Shown here one piece after another: positions 18,357 through 29,710 of a stretch of 64,000 bases of DNA. The stretch is taken from positions 1,891,380 through 1,955,379 of the forward strand of contig OZ038402.1 of the NCBI GenBank assembly GCA_964036045.1. The letters run 5' to 3'. This DNA is from Eutreptiella sp. 'Long Island Sound 2002'. Its lineage: Eukaryota > Euglenozoa > Euglenophyceae > Eutreptiales > Eutreptiaceae. Position 1 is the first letter of the stretch, and every line of letters begins with the position of its first letter. The position numbers were made by a program, and so were the translations under genes. The notes beneath the pieces are model-generated. The model ran no database searches. It was not told the origin of the DNA and saw nothing but the letters and a program-made list of their open reading frames with translations.

Positions 18357-19599
18357 GTTGCCTGTGCCCGTTTAGGCCAGGTCTGATTATGATTATTATG
18401 CTTGTGACGTTTATCTTCAGCTGGGAAGGCTTATGTTTTTAAACTGAGCTGAATGTTTACCAGGCACCACTCTGCCAAACGATATTGCTGCATCTGCATC
18501 TGCATCTGCATCTTTGCATCTCCGCGGTAAGGAAAAATCTGGTTTTTCCCAGTCCATTTTTATCCTGCTTGGTGCTTTTGCAGTTCTGTCACGTACATGG
18601 ATGTACCGGACATGATGATTTGAAGCTTGCAGTTTGCAGGAAGAGCTGTGGAAGGAAGCGTGGGCTCAGCACAACTTTACCTTTTTTTTGAGACATGGCG
18701 GTTTCCCGCCCAAAACATCGTCACAAACTGCTCACAATGCGAGGTTCCTCGAAGGACAGCCGCGGGAATGGAACCCGTACAAAAAGATCATGCCACTGTA
18801 AATTTCCCTGGGTGCAAAGCACTGCCAAGCACTGACAACTTTACCTTATCACAAGCAACCTTATTTATTTAGTTATTTATTTGCGACTCGAGTGGTCAGG
18901 TTGATCTGTTTGTTTTTTTTTTGCATGTTTGCTGTAGCATGGTCCAAGGAAAGGAGACACTGGTTTTTCCTTGAAAACTCACAAAGTTCAGCATTTTTGG
19001 AGGCACGCGGGGGGTGCTGATCGTAAAATCAAATTCACTGTCAAAATATGCTGTGTTTGACTTTGAATGCTACCATGTATGGAGCCTAGCAGCCCCCAAC
19101 CAGGTGGATGGGAGGCGTACAAAAAAAAAGCCATCAACCCTGTTGCTTGGTGCTGAAGATGTCGGTAGCTTTTTCGGGTTTGCCAAAGGGGTAATTTTTT
19201 TAATCCCATGTGAGAAAACTCTGTGTCCATGCTCAAATTTGTTAAATTTTCGGGGAATTTCAATATCAGTGAAAAAAATGCAAAAAAATCATCTCGAAGA
19301 GAGGTTGTTAGATCAAGCGCAGGCGCGGGCGTCATATACCCCCTTTTTTGGGGTCATTCGCGTAGCATACCCCAAGGCATGATATTGGATGTCCAACCCT
19401 ATGTAAAATCATTATTTTGTCCAATAAGACCATGCCCCAATGGATTTTTTGATTCTGAGGCCTCTATCCCCTAAAACTGGATATCACTTTTTTGCGGGGT
19501 GGGGGTGGGGGGGGGGTGGGGGTGTTGGGGGGGGGTCAAAAGTTTTTGCTGAGAAGGCTACAAGCAGTGGAGAAGCATATCACTAGTACACAACTGCTG

Positions 19600-19680
19600 G
19601 TCGAATGATAACGCAGCAGAACACGGTGGTAGTGGCCGGTGGTTCGAACCCCGGTTGGGGCACTCTTTGCGGCGGCGGCG
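19600..19680 (+). repeat. tRNA-like relic, plus-strand half of an inverted pair
   Basis: Contains GGTGGTTCGAACCCCGG, a perfect B box, preceded by CGAATGATAACGCAGCAG, which resembles a D-arm region. The T stem has mismatches. Probably the head of a tRNA-derived SINE. Confidence 0.35.
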
Positions 19681-19689
19681 GTGGTATAT

Positions 19690-19775
19690 TCACCGTACCG
19701 GGGTTCGAACCGCCGACCGAAAATCGGTAGCCAGCTGCATTACCATTCGGCCACTGCTTCAATCCAAGGATAAAT
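19690..19775 (-). repeat. tRNA-like relic, minus-strand half of an inverted pair
   Basis: On the minus strand: an A box TGGCCGAATGG that fits the TRGYNNANNNG consensus exactly, then TAATGCAGCTGGC, and a B box GGTTCGAACCCCGG. A- and B-box spacing is tRNA-like, but D and T stems do not close fully. It faces the plus-strand relic, so the B-box sequences form an inverted repeat. Confidence 0.4.
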
Positions 19776-22430
19776 GAGTCCCCACTGCTTGGGGCCGTGT
19801 CTGCCACTGACGAAAAACCCAAACTGTGTGTTTCTGTCTGACTGACTGCTGGCCTGGCTCAAGGACTGCTTGGCTAACTGTCAACCTCTCTTCGAGGTGC
19901 ACTTCCGAAGGCAATAGAATTTCAATGTTTGGACCTGGATTCCAAGTTGTGCCTTGGATCTTGGCCTATCTTTCTGTTACCTGTTGGTTGTCAGTTGAGG
20001 AAGGGGATGGGGGGTGGGGGGTGGGGTTGGGGAGGGGGGGTGTGACCGTTATGCTGAACACTGTCAATAATTCGATAATCTGGGATTTTTTTGTTGAGCA
20101 TTGCAGATCCTCCATAAGATTTGCTATTGTTTTGTGCTAAGTTCTGTTCATAATCCCCCCCCCCCCCTCCAAAAGTCTGCGAGTCCATGCCATTTGGGGA
20201 CACATCGGCCGACATTTTTCTCGCACATCAATACAAAAGAACCAAGCACAATTGCAGCAGAAACCCAGGAAAACAAAGAAGAAACAATATCACAGAACCT
20301 ACTCCCAAAATGAAAGCCATAACACCGAAAGCGGATCAACAAAACGAACTCCTTTCCCCTTGGCTTTTGAAAAAGACTGTACCAACTTTTGGGATTCATT
20401 TGGACCCCTCAACCTTTGCCACATGTTCCCACAATGCATTTTTGAACGCCCAACACCCTATTGGTCTGTGCTACACTGCCACAGCACTTCTTCTGTCCTC
20501 TTTTTCTCCACACTCTCTCATCAACTAAAGAGCCAAGGTGAGATGTAAGGCCTCTGACCAGGCACAATAAGTGCCCACATTACCCCCCCTTCCCCCCCCT
20601 TTCCACCCTCAAATCATGGCGGTGACAGTCTCTCTTTTGTATCGCTTCGTCCGCTACACAATTCACGTCTTCTGCGTTAGTATGGGTGTTTCAGAGATAA
20701 TGGTTTTATTGTTCCGCTAAACGTACTTTGTCTAGATGCCACAATTTATCATCGTGTTGTATACTTGTGTATTTAGAAACAATTCGTGTTGGCCATTTTA
20801 GACTGCCCGCCTGCTGCTGCTGACCATGGCATTTGCACCTTTTGCCATGTCTACATGCATGTATCAATTAACTTTTGTTTTTGAGTCATCTATCTTTGTA
20901 AGCGTGAGGGATCCATGCACACATTTTGATGCAGGATCTCTCTAGTTGGCCTGCTGTCTTACAATGACCCTTTATTTTCACCCGACTAGGCACCGCATGG
21001 TTTTTCCATGGTCTTTCTCCACTGGTCGCGGTAACCCTCAACGAAAATCAGCTCAGCGCTTCCTACTTGAGCCCATGGCATACCATGATTACCACCAAAT
21101 CTTACCCAGTAGTACCGCGCCCACCAATGCCGCACCCACGACCCCATTGCATCGGCAAGTAGCAAGGTGTAGGGTTAGCTAGGATTGTTGAACATGATTG
21201 CATTGTGCAATTACTACCACTATCACTACTCTCCACCTCAACACACCTGCAGCACCCATTGCAGCCACATCACAGGTCACAGTTCCCTAATACTTCAGTG
21301 TGAAAGGAGGCTGAGCTCCACTAGCGACCGGGGGGTCTCCGCCCTGCACTGAAATTCCGGGAAAGGTGTCCCCCCCCGTTTTTTCCCCCGTCTTTCTCCT
21401 CGTTCATCTCCTCACTGTCAACTGCAGCCCCCCCGCCCCCACTGCAATTTTCGGCAACCATGACCAGGCCAACTCCCTATTATTCATATATAGTGAATTT
21501 TCTTCTTTTCTCTGTTTTTTTTCCAGCACTTTACTCAGGTCCACCACCCTGCGGGGTGTTCAAGTATCCATCTGGCCTGTGCCCAGCAGGGCAGTGCACT
21601 GCACCCAGATGATCCTTGGTCTGTGCCCCGGTCGGATCAAGAACAGGTTTATATACTATTTGTTGTATATACTTTTTCTTGCTTTGGACTTTGGCTCGCC
21701 ATGAATGCTGTTGCCCGTGGTTAGGCCGCTTTGAGTAATGCTCGCCGGGGGGCAACCCCCATGCATAAAAAAACGTGAATGTCGTGGGACTCTAAATTGT
21801 CCCCTTTTGCGTTTATTTGCTTGTTGGGAGTTGTTTGATTATTTGAATTTATCAAGAAGTGGTAAGATTTAGCCAAATTTCTTGTTTGTCTTCACTTTTA
21901 TAGATCTAGACCGAGTTTCTGTCCACGTCTGAAGATTTACCCTATCACCTTTGTCATTTTTGCAACACTGAGTTTCCTGACTTTCAATCGTTTAGACTCT
22001 ATAAATTCAATTGGTTGCAGAGTTTCAAAAGTTTTGCAATTGTAGAAATGCATTATGTGCATATTGTGCTTCGAATTGGACCCGGAGAATTTGGAAAATT
22101 GACTTTGATCAGAATTTTGATAACATGGAGCTGTAGTGTGAGTGTTTGGCCTGTTATGGATAATGCTAACACAACGCCAAAAAATGAAAATGCATGCATG
22201 GCCTGTTTGGCTTGATATTTTTTGTTTATCCACTGCAAAAATTGCAAAGGAGGGCGCCAAAGGGACCACGCATGCATACACAAGCGAACAAACACGAACC
22301 ACGCCCAAGAGACCATGAGATGCCAAACGCCCGCAAGGTACAAGAAGACGGAGACAAGGTCAAGGAGAAACATGGTATGAAACTCCAGGCCCTGCCCCAC
22401 CCACAAAACATGCACATGCTCTCTCTATAG

Positions 22431-22456
22431 GGGATGACAACGAGGAGCTGCACAAG
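22431..22456 (+). other. Candidate micro-exon 1
   Basis: Twenty-six bases between CTCTCTCTATAG and GTATGG. Strong splice-site look, no protein evidence. Confidence 0.25.
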
Positions 22457-22687
22457 GTATGGCGAGGATGTTACCGCAACAAAAAAAAACAACCGCCTTG
22501 CACGCCTAGGGAAAACACAAGGCAAAGAGGTATGTTAACGAAGACGCCACGGAAAAAAAAAAAGAGGCACAAGGCACAACACGCAACGAAAAAAAAAACA
22601 AGAACCACAAGAGGAGTGGTAGGACCGCCACACCCGCCCCACACCCAACCAACCCCCCAATGGCCTGCACAGGCTCTCTCTCTACAG

Positions 22688-22719
22688 GGGGAAAAATGCG
22701 TGGTGGGACAAATAGAGAG
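22688..22719 (+). other. Candidate micro-exon 2
   Basis: Thirty-two bases between GCTCTCTCTCTACAG and GTATGT. The surroundings resemble those of candidate 1 (ACATGCTCTCTCTATAG against ACAGGCTCTCTCTCTACAG), so the two could be a duplicated unit. Confidence 0.25.
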
Positions 22720-22769
22720 GTATGTGTTTCGCATTTCGCATATCACGCATTTCTGCTACACATCTACAG

Positions 22770-22839
22770 AACGTCTTCTATTGCTTTTCTTCTGCTTTTT
22801 GGCCACGACCATGCCGACCGACGACAAGAACCAGCCAAG
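22770..22839 (+). other. Candidate exon 3 with start codon
   Basis: Seventy bases between CATCTACAG and GTATGA. An ATG at 22,811 opens MPTDDKNQPR before the donor. What follows is CA-rich satellite, so no downstream coding exon can be proposed. Confidence 0.25.
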
Positions 22840-22844
22840 GTATG

Positions 22845-24830
22845 ACACACCCCACAAACCACACACCGCACGCACACACACGCACACACACGGCAACCAC
22901 ACCGCACACGACCCCTGCACGCCACCCACACCAACACGAAGCGCCACACAGCACACACACACACACCAAGGAGAAGGGCACCCCGGGGCCCACAGCCAGG
23001 AGTGGCGAGCGGGCCCCCACCACCACAACCGGCGGACCCCAGCCAGGAGTGGCGGGGAACCACGCCCACGGCCCTCGGCCAGGAGTGGCGAGGGACCAAC
23101 CACCGCACTTGGCGGCAAACCCCAGCCAGGAGTGGCGGGGCCCCGCAATCAAACCCCTCAGCCAGGAGTGGCAAGGGACCAACCACCACCACACGACCGC
23201 GGACCCCAGCCAGGAGTGGCGGGGCACAGCAGCCAGGTCCCTCAGCCAGGTTCCCCGCCAATCTTGGCCGGGGTCCGCTGGCTGCGGCGGTGGCCGTTTC
23301 CGCGGGGTTTGGTGGGGGGTTTCCCCTGTTGCGTGTGTTTGTGGCGCGGCGCGTGCTGGTGTGTGTGTTGTGTGTTGGTGGCGGTGGTGTGGGTGTCGGT
23401 GTGCCTTCTGTGTGTGTTGGCGCGTGTGTGGTGTGTGGCGGTTTGTTTCCCTGGCTGGGGCTTGCTGCTGGTTTAGGTGTGGGTGTGGGTGTGGCTGGTG
23501 TGTGTTGTGGGCGGTCCCTCGCCACTCCTGGCGGAGGTTCCTGCGTGTGTTTTCCCGCCACTCCTGGCTGGGCTTCGCTGCCGGTGGTGCTGGGTGTTCC
23601 GCCACTCCTGGCTGAGGGCCCCGGGTCCGGTCCCTTGCCACTCCTGGCTGGGGTCCGCCGGCGGCGGTGGTGCGTGGTTGCTTGCCACTCCTGGGTGTGG
23701 TCCTGGTTGCGGTTCCCCGCCACTCCTGGCTGGGGTCCGCCGGCCGCGGCGGTGGCCGTTTCCGTGGGGTTGGGCGGGGAGTTTCTTGTGGTGTGTGTGT
23801 TTGTGGCGCGGTGTGTGCGCGCGTGGTGTCTGTGCTGGTGTGCGTGTCGTGGGTTTGTGGTGGTGGCGTGGGTGTGGGTGTGTCTTCTGTGTGTGTTGGT
23901 GTGTGCGTGTGTGTGTGTGGGTGTGTGGCTGGGGCCGGCTGGGGCTTGCCGCTGGTGTGGGTGTGGGTGTGGTTGGTGTGTGCCGTGGTTGGTCCCTCGC
24001 CACTCCTGGCGGAGGTTCCTGAGTGCGATTTCCCGCCACTCCTGGCTGGGTTTGGCTGCCGGTGGTGGTGGGTGCTCCTTGCCACTCCTGGCTGAGGGCC
24101 TCGGGTGCGGTTCCCCGCCGCTCCTGGCTGGGGTCCGCTGGCGGCGGTGGTGTGTGGTCGCTTGCCACTCCTGGCTGCGGGTCCCGGTCGCGGTTCCCCG
24201 CCACTCTTGGCTGGGGGGTCCGCTGGTGGTGGTGGTGGGTGGGCCCCTGCCACTCCTGGCTGAGGGTCTTGGACGCGGTTCCCCGCCACTCCTGGCCTGG
24301 GTCGGTGGTGGGTGTTTCCGCGGGTGGGGGTTTCCCGTGTTGTGTGTGCTTGTGGCGCGGCGTGTGCGCGTGGTGTCTGTGCTGGTGTGTGTGGTGTGTG
24401 TTCGTGGTGTCTGTGTTGGTGGTGGTGCGGGTGTGGGCGTGCCTTCCGCGTGCGCTTGTGTGTGTGTGTGCGTGTGTGCGTGTGTAGTGTGTTGGTGGCG
24501 TGCGGTGTGGTGCGGTGTGGTGTGTTGGTGGGGGTGTGGCTGGTGCGTGCTGTGGTTGGTCCCTCGCCACTCCTGGCGGAGGTTCCTATGTGCGACTCCC
24601 CGCCACTCCTGGCTGGGTTTGGCTGCCGGTGGTGGTGGGAGTTCCTCGCCACTCCTGGCTGAGGGCCCCGGGTGAGGTTCCCCGCCACTCCTGGCTGGGG
24701 TCCGCCGGCGGTGGTGGTGTGCGGCTCCCCGCCACGCCTGGCTGGGGCCTGCCGGCTGCGGTGGGGTGTTTCGCGGGTGGGAGTGTCCCTTGTTGTGTGT
24801 GTTTGTGGTGTGTGTGGGTGCGCACGGTGG
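22845..24830. repeat. Higher-order satellite: CCACTCCTGGCTG units plus GT-rich spacers
   Basis: Blocks of units containing CGCCACTCCTGGCTGGGGTC (about 60 bp each) alternate with GT-rich spacers of about 200 bp, giving a higher-order period near 480-570 bp. The landmark TCGCCACTCCTGGCGGAGGT recurs at about 23,520, 23,997 and 24,565. The first block (about 22,985-23,250, preceded by CA-rich DNA) is in the opposite orientation, so the array is a large inverted repeat centred near 23,265. Long ORFs of several hundred codons cross it on both strands but follow the repeat. Confidence 0.9.
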
Positions 24831-27800
24831 CCGTGCTGTCTGAAAAACTGATATACCCCTACATGGGCAAGCATGCCCACAGAAAAACAGAGCATATATA
24901 AAACCTCACAAGAAAATGTGCTCACGGGATGACATACCCGGATTACTCCATCCAATTTCTGAACTACCTCAGGGCCCTACCCACAGGTTACCTCCGGTTA
25001 CTCCCTGGGGCTGATAGGCACCCTTGGTTTCACACGGGGATGTATTTACAACATGAGACTGTGCAGAATAATGGAAACTTGTAATCTGTCCTACCCCAGG
25101 GCCTGAAATCCTGAACTGCAGCCCCTCTATCCTTTTTCGGGTATAAAAAGCTGACACATAACTGAGTGGGGGGCCTGCTCCCTAAAAAAACCCAAGCTGA
25201 CTATTGGGAAAAAGTTTCTGAGAAAGCTTAAAAACTCTAATCAGAAAATTCTGACTAAAACTTCTTAGCCTAAAACTCAGGGGGGCAGTTTTCCAAAACT
25301 GACATTCAAAAACAAAAACTGGTCTACTTACTGCCCATGCCTAAAGTCTGCTTTTCTGCACCTGTAAATTGAAAAACCACTGCTCAGAAGATTTAACAAT
25401 CAAATTACAGGCATCTCAGAACTCAAAAAAAATACAAACAGGCACAAGCAGCACATCACAGGGCACAAGAAATGCAATAAATGCAAATCTGCTGAGCCCA
25501 CAGGGTTCCACAAACCCTTAGAACTAAAATACAAAGCTGCAGGCCATCAGAGCGGCACTTAGTGTGCCTTAATTCCTTCTGAGATGTCTCTATTCACTTC
25601 TGAGCGTACTGCATCCATAGAACTCCAGCTCTGCAATCTTGGATAGCAGAGTAAGAAAGTCTGAGGCAAGGGGGAACGAAGGGGGGTGGTGGTGCAGAAC
25701 TGATATAAAAAAAAAACAGACCTGGCGTGATGTGGGCCTCTGAAATTTCTCACTGTGGACTCTGACATCTGGCGCAAGGGAATCCACCTGAAAACAAACA
25801 ACAAAGTATAAACAAGGTCAGGGCAAAAGAAATATCTGTTAGCAAACAGGCTCCACACTCCCCACACAGTGGTATGGGACAAAAGAGCTGAAGCATACTG
25901 AAAAGAATTCTAGTCAACACTCACCTACAGTGGCAGGCCAATGAGCATAGAAAAGAAGGGCGATGCCTGGCCATGGCATCCCGCCCGCGGCCTGCCAACC
26001 TGAACCTCAGTGGAGGTGTCAAAGACCTACAGGTTACAAACCAACACAGGTCACCCACAAACCTGCTTACCCAACCACTCAAGGTATTGGCGCGTCTACC
26101 TATCTTGTGTTGGGGGGGTTTTCCACTGCACCCTGAAAACAGTGCCAGCTCCAGGCTGCACAAACAAACAAGACAAAAAACGGCGTGCAGTGTCAGGAGG
26201 ATCCAGGCTCACAAGCCCTGATGGCGTCCCCCTCTCAAAACTGGAGGCACACTCGTCAGTGCACCCCATGCACACAGAACATACAAAGTTCTGTCCAAGG
26301 AAAAACAGAGTTTCAAATTGCCCTATGATGAAACCTGGAGGTAGGGCAGCACAAGCTGGCCCAGAGCCTCCAACCAGGCTTTACGGAGTTAACCTGAGCC
26401 ACACTGTGACTCACACTAAAAAAAAAACCTCAAAGTGGACTCAAAAGTCAGACTCAGAAGTCACAGAAAAAATATCCTATTGTCAGCAACCCAAAAACGT
26501 CACGAGTAGACACCATCAGAGCCAAAAGGCTCAAAATCAGGCCAGTGTAAAACTGGGCCCATGGATCCAGAATGCAAAAACCAAAACAGGGCTGCATATC
26601 AACGCAAGCCTCTGAGCACAAAAAAAGTGCTATTTCAGCGCCGAAGGCGCCTGGTGTCCTACCCGTTTTTCACATTCAGCTCATTTGGGCTTGAACCCAC
26701 TCCAACAAACACAGTCTTGTCGAGCACATAAAAAAACAACAACTGACCAGGGGCGAACGCGTGCAGCGCCTTCCCACCTACCAATGGGGTGCAGGGGAGG
26801 CACGCGTCGCGTCAAACAAGCGCGCACAAACACACAAAGACGCACTCCAACCGTTCAAGCCAAGGAGCGAAAGTGTTGCAAGGGGGCTGGCATCTCGGGG
26901 CTGGCAAAACACTGCTGCGCCACACAAACACGCGTCGCCGTCACGCTCGCAAAGTTACACCTTAACCAGTTGGTGACAGGCCTCTTCGCCGTCTTCTTCC
27001 ACCGCCACGCTGAGCCAGCGGCCTTCTGCTGCACTGCCTCTGCTCATTCTCTACTGGCTCCCTTAGCCGTAGCATGCGGACACGAACCTCTTCACCACTC
27101 ACTACGACTCCACCCTCTGACTCAAGGCTCAAGGCATACAGTACACCCCGAGGCAGCCAGTTCCCAACATTGCTGGACTCCCTTTTTAGGCGTCGAAGGT
27201 ACTGCTCTCGCGTCTCCCCAGGATACCTCCACCTGTCCGAACCTTTCACCCACGGCCGCAGGGCCATGAGCACGCGGAAATGAGCACAGCCAACACAAGG
27301 GGAACGGCAACAAATGTTCATGACGCCGTACAGCTCCATGTCAGCCTTACTGAGCCGCAGTCCTCGAAATGCACGTACCTGAGACTCCCACGAAGCCGTG
27401 CCAGAACGCAAAACCATGTCGCAACTCTCCCATATATCAGAAATTTCAAGTAGCTGCCAGCGCCGAACGAAGCTGGCGCCATGACCCATATCCGGCGTGG
27501 AATAAAGTTCAGTTTACTCGACCTCGAAAAACTTTTTTCAACCAGGATGTTCTTCAGCAGAGAGTTCAAAGGACTGCACTTTAGCGAACCTTTTGTGGCG
27601 TCTTGTCTGCTGCTGGCTCGTTTGCAACAACCCAGAGATGATGTTGTCCGAAACTTAGGCGTCGATTTTGTACTTCGATCTTTGATCACCTTCGACGGCT
27701 CCGGATCTTTCCAACTAATCCAATGACCCAAGCTTAGATGAACGTCTTGTAAGGCACTGCACGCGAAGGCACCAAAACGGCAGCACCTTGAACTCGTTAG

Positions 27801-27994
27801 ACGTTCAAACTCTTTGTTGGGTTCATGAATCATTCATTACATAATACCCTACAACGATAATAACAATCACGACATTTCTGCACTGTTATACAAACCATCA
27901 TCTGGCATTTCCGCACTACAAAATATCACGTTTTCTGCACGCGCGCGACGCATCCTAAACTACAGGACTCGAGATCTCAGCCTGGGGATGCGTG
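24831..27994. other. Unassigned interval
   Basis: AT-richer, mostly unique DNA. The only coherent frame is the minus-strand ORF at 26,962-27,489. A GCGCCGAAGGCGCC palindrome lies near 26,638. No RNA gene or TE terminus recognised. Confidence 0.5.
26962..27489 (-). CDS. Hypothetical ORF, 175 codons
   Basis: Starts at a true ATG (27,489) and reads 175 codons with varied composition (WQLLEISDIWESCDMVLR, then CCRSPCVGCAHFRVLMALR and RWRYPGETREQYLRRLKR), ending in an Arg-rich tail. I recognise no family. A second minus-strand ORF (27,833-27,318, starting MIHEPNKEFERL) overlaps its 5' part in another frame. A donor-like CAG|GTACGTG lies inside the ORF after residue about 37, so this may be exons of a spliced gene or a decayed transposon. 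Confidence 0.3.
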   Translation of the reverse strand: MGHGASFVRRWQLLEISDIWESCDMVLRSGTASWESQVRAFRGLRLSKADMELYGVMNICCRSPCVGCAHFRVLMALRPWVKGSDRWRYPGETREQYLRRLKRESSNVGNWLPRGVLYALSLESEGGVVVSGEEVRVRMLRLREPVENEQRQCSRRPLAQRGGGRRRRRGLSPTG

Positions 27995-28211
27995 CCCATT
28001 ACAGTTGTGTGTTGCGTGTTTGTGGTGTCTGCGTTGTTGGTGGTGTGGTGTGGTGGTGCGGTGGGTGTGTCTTCCGCGTGCGCTGGTGTGCGTGGTTGCG
28101 TGTGTGTGGTGTGCCGGTGGTCTGTGGTTTGTTGTCCTCGCCTCTTTCGGTTGGGGCTTGCGGCTGGTGTTTGTGTGGCTGTGGTTGGTGTGTGGTGTGG
28201 GTGCCCCGCCA
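27995..28211 (+). repeat. GT-rich satellite spacer, left flank of the outer LTR element
   Basis: Same GT-rich spacer sequence as in the 22.8-24.8 kb satellite (TGTTTGTGGTGTCTGCG, GTGTCTTCCGCGTGCG, GGGGCTTGCGGCTGGTG), ending GGTGCCCCGCCAC directly against the LTR. The unit block that should follow it is found 27 kb away at 55,459. Confidence 0.8.
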
Positions 28212-28213
28212 CT

Positions 28214-29701
28214 TGAAAGGCGCACAAATATATTATAATATCTTTGGCTTGGATTGAGTAATCGACTAATCCTTCTAAACACAATGACTTGACACCAATG
28301 ACCTTTGATTCCACATATGTGCTCCACTTGGGGCGCTTTGAAAGGTCACGGGCGCTACTTCCCAAGTGGGCACATGAAAATATGGAAAATTGCAAAACAC
28401 ACACCTTGCTCCCAACGCATCGCTTTGGGATCGCCACACAAGCTTCCCTCCACGAAGGTTAGGCTTGCAATTGATCGTGGGGAGTATAAGGAAGGGCCTC
28501 GTGCAATATGAGGTCCATTGGTGGGTGTATCGCTCTTAGCCAAACCCGCCAAATGGGCACGCAATACAACATATGGCACATACCACATATTGCCCAAAAA
28601 GGTAGCTCCCCCCACGATATGTCATGCCCCTCCAAGGGCATAACTTTGTGTCAATCGCTCATAGGAACTCGAGGAAAGTTCCTATGCAACACCAACACTC
28701 GCGCGCTACACTCGAAAGTTATCTTAACGCACGCAATATCATGGCCAAAGAGTTATAACGCAAACTCTACCCTCTTGACCATGATCCATTACGCTAGCGC
28801 GCACGTGTGGAGACGCAAGGCGTATAAAGCTTCGTAAATTACGTCGGGAGTATTGTGAATACATCCCATGTTTCCTTATTGTCATTCCTCGCAAACGGCA
28901 CGAGATTTGACCCTCACAAGTGGCCTCACGAATCAACTTTGTTTTGCCCATATCTCTAAGACAAATGGAGGGCAAGACAAAAGGAAAGTTGATTCGTGCA
29001 TAGGGAAGCACGTAGGTCCACTCGAAGGAGGTCAAATCAAGTGCGGGGATGTCGAAGTCGAAAATCCGATTTCGACATCCTGAAAAATTCGGATTAAGGT
29101 TGCGAGTGTACAATGTGAAAATTGCAGATGCATCAATGCAATTCCTGAAGACTTTAGAGTCTTCGTCACGGATTGCGCTAAAATATCTGTATATAACAGT
29201 TAAACTGGCGGTTACGCTAAAGTCGCGAGCCAACCGCCAGCAGTCAAAACATTGATCATCAGAACGGAAGCGTGAAAATTTACGGAAACAATATGAAAAT
29301 AAAACCCTGTTGATTCCTGATATTCTGATGTGTAAATCTCAGCGGGCGACGCATCGGTTGCCGATGCGGCCGCTAATAGCTGAAATGCCCAGATCTCTCA
29401 CACAAACACGTCTTACCTACATCTGTTGTTAGGGTTAGGTTGCCGAATGGACGGCCGAAGGCGGTGCGGGGCAGATTGGCGTGCAATAGTAAGATACCGG
29501 CAAATGGCAGTTTGCCGGTACATGGTAACATGCCCCAAGTGGCCGGAATGCCGTCACGGGGGCTTTACGGCAAGGGACACGCTCCTGCCGGGCTCTCAGC
29601 GGGCTTCACCGGGCGTCTTCCCCTCCGTACATGGGGTTAGTGGGCACACGGAGACCGGTTGTATACCCCACCATGGTCATGGGGTTCTGGGTACCGCTTC
29701 A
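28214..29701 (-). repeat. Outer element 3' LTR
   Basis: Minus-strand LTR beginning TGAAGCGGTA at 29,701 and ending GCGCCTTTCA at 28,214, almost identical to 53,972-55,458. Contains a series of inverted repeats (28,661-28,685; 28,846-28,867; 28,929-28,996; 29,047-29,080; 29,120-29,143; 29,147-29,164; 29,205-29,240; 29,350-29,368; 29,495-29,520). Short open frames on both strands within it are not supported. Confidence 0.93.
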
Positions 29702-29710
29702 CCCCCCTCC
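29702..29710 (-). other. Polypurine tract of the outer element
   Basis: Minus-strand GGAGGGGGG directly before the TG of the 3' LTR, the expected plus-strand primer for reverse transcription. It fixes this LTR as the 3' one and the element as minus strand. Confidence 0.85.

Larger units (their letters stand above)
18357..22430. other. Intergenic DNA downstream of SBPase
   Basis: No gene recognised in 4 kb. Begins with the SBPase 3' UTR. Contains a (TGCATC)n microsatellite near 18,487-18,515, T-rich tracts, G-rich runs at 19,498-19,535 and 20,010-20,042, C runs near 20,155 and 20,585, and a tRNA-like inverted pair (19,600-19,790). Short open frames have no domain and no start or splice support. 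Confidence 0.65.

Noticed and set aside
22778-24955. A 725-codon minus-strand ORF and several plus-strand ORFs
   Set aside because: They follow the satellite units and CA/GT runs, with no domain; both strands are open at once.
28214-29701. Target-site duplication for the outer element
   Set aside because: Bases outside the two LTRs (CCACT and AAGGG) do not match; rearrangement in the satellite is possible.
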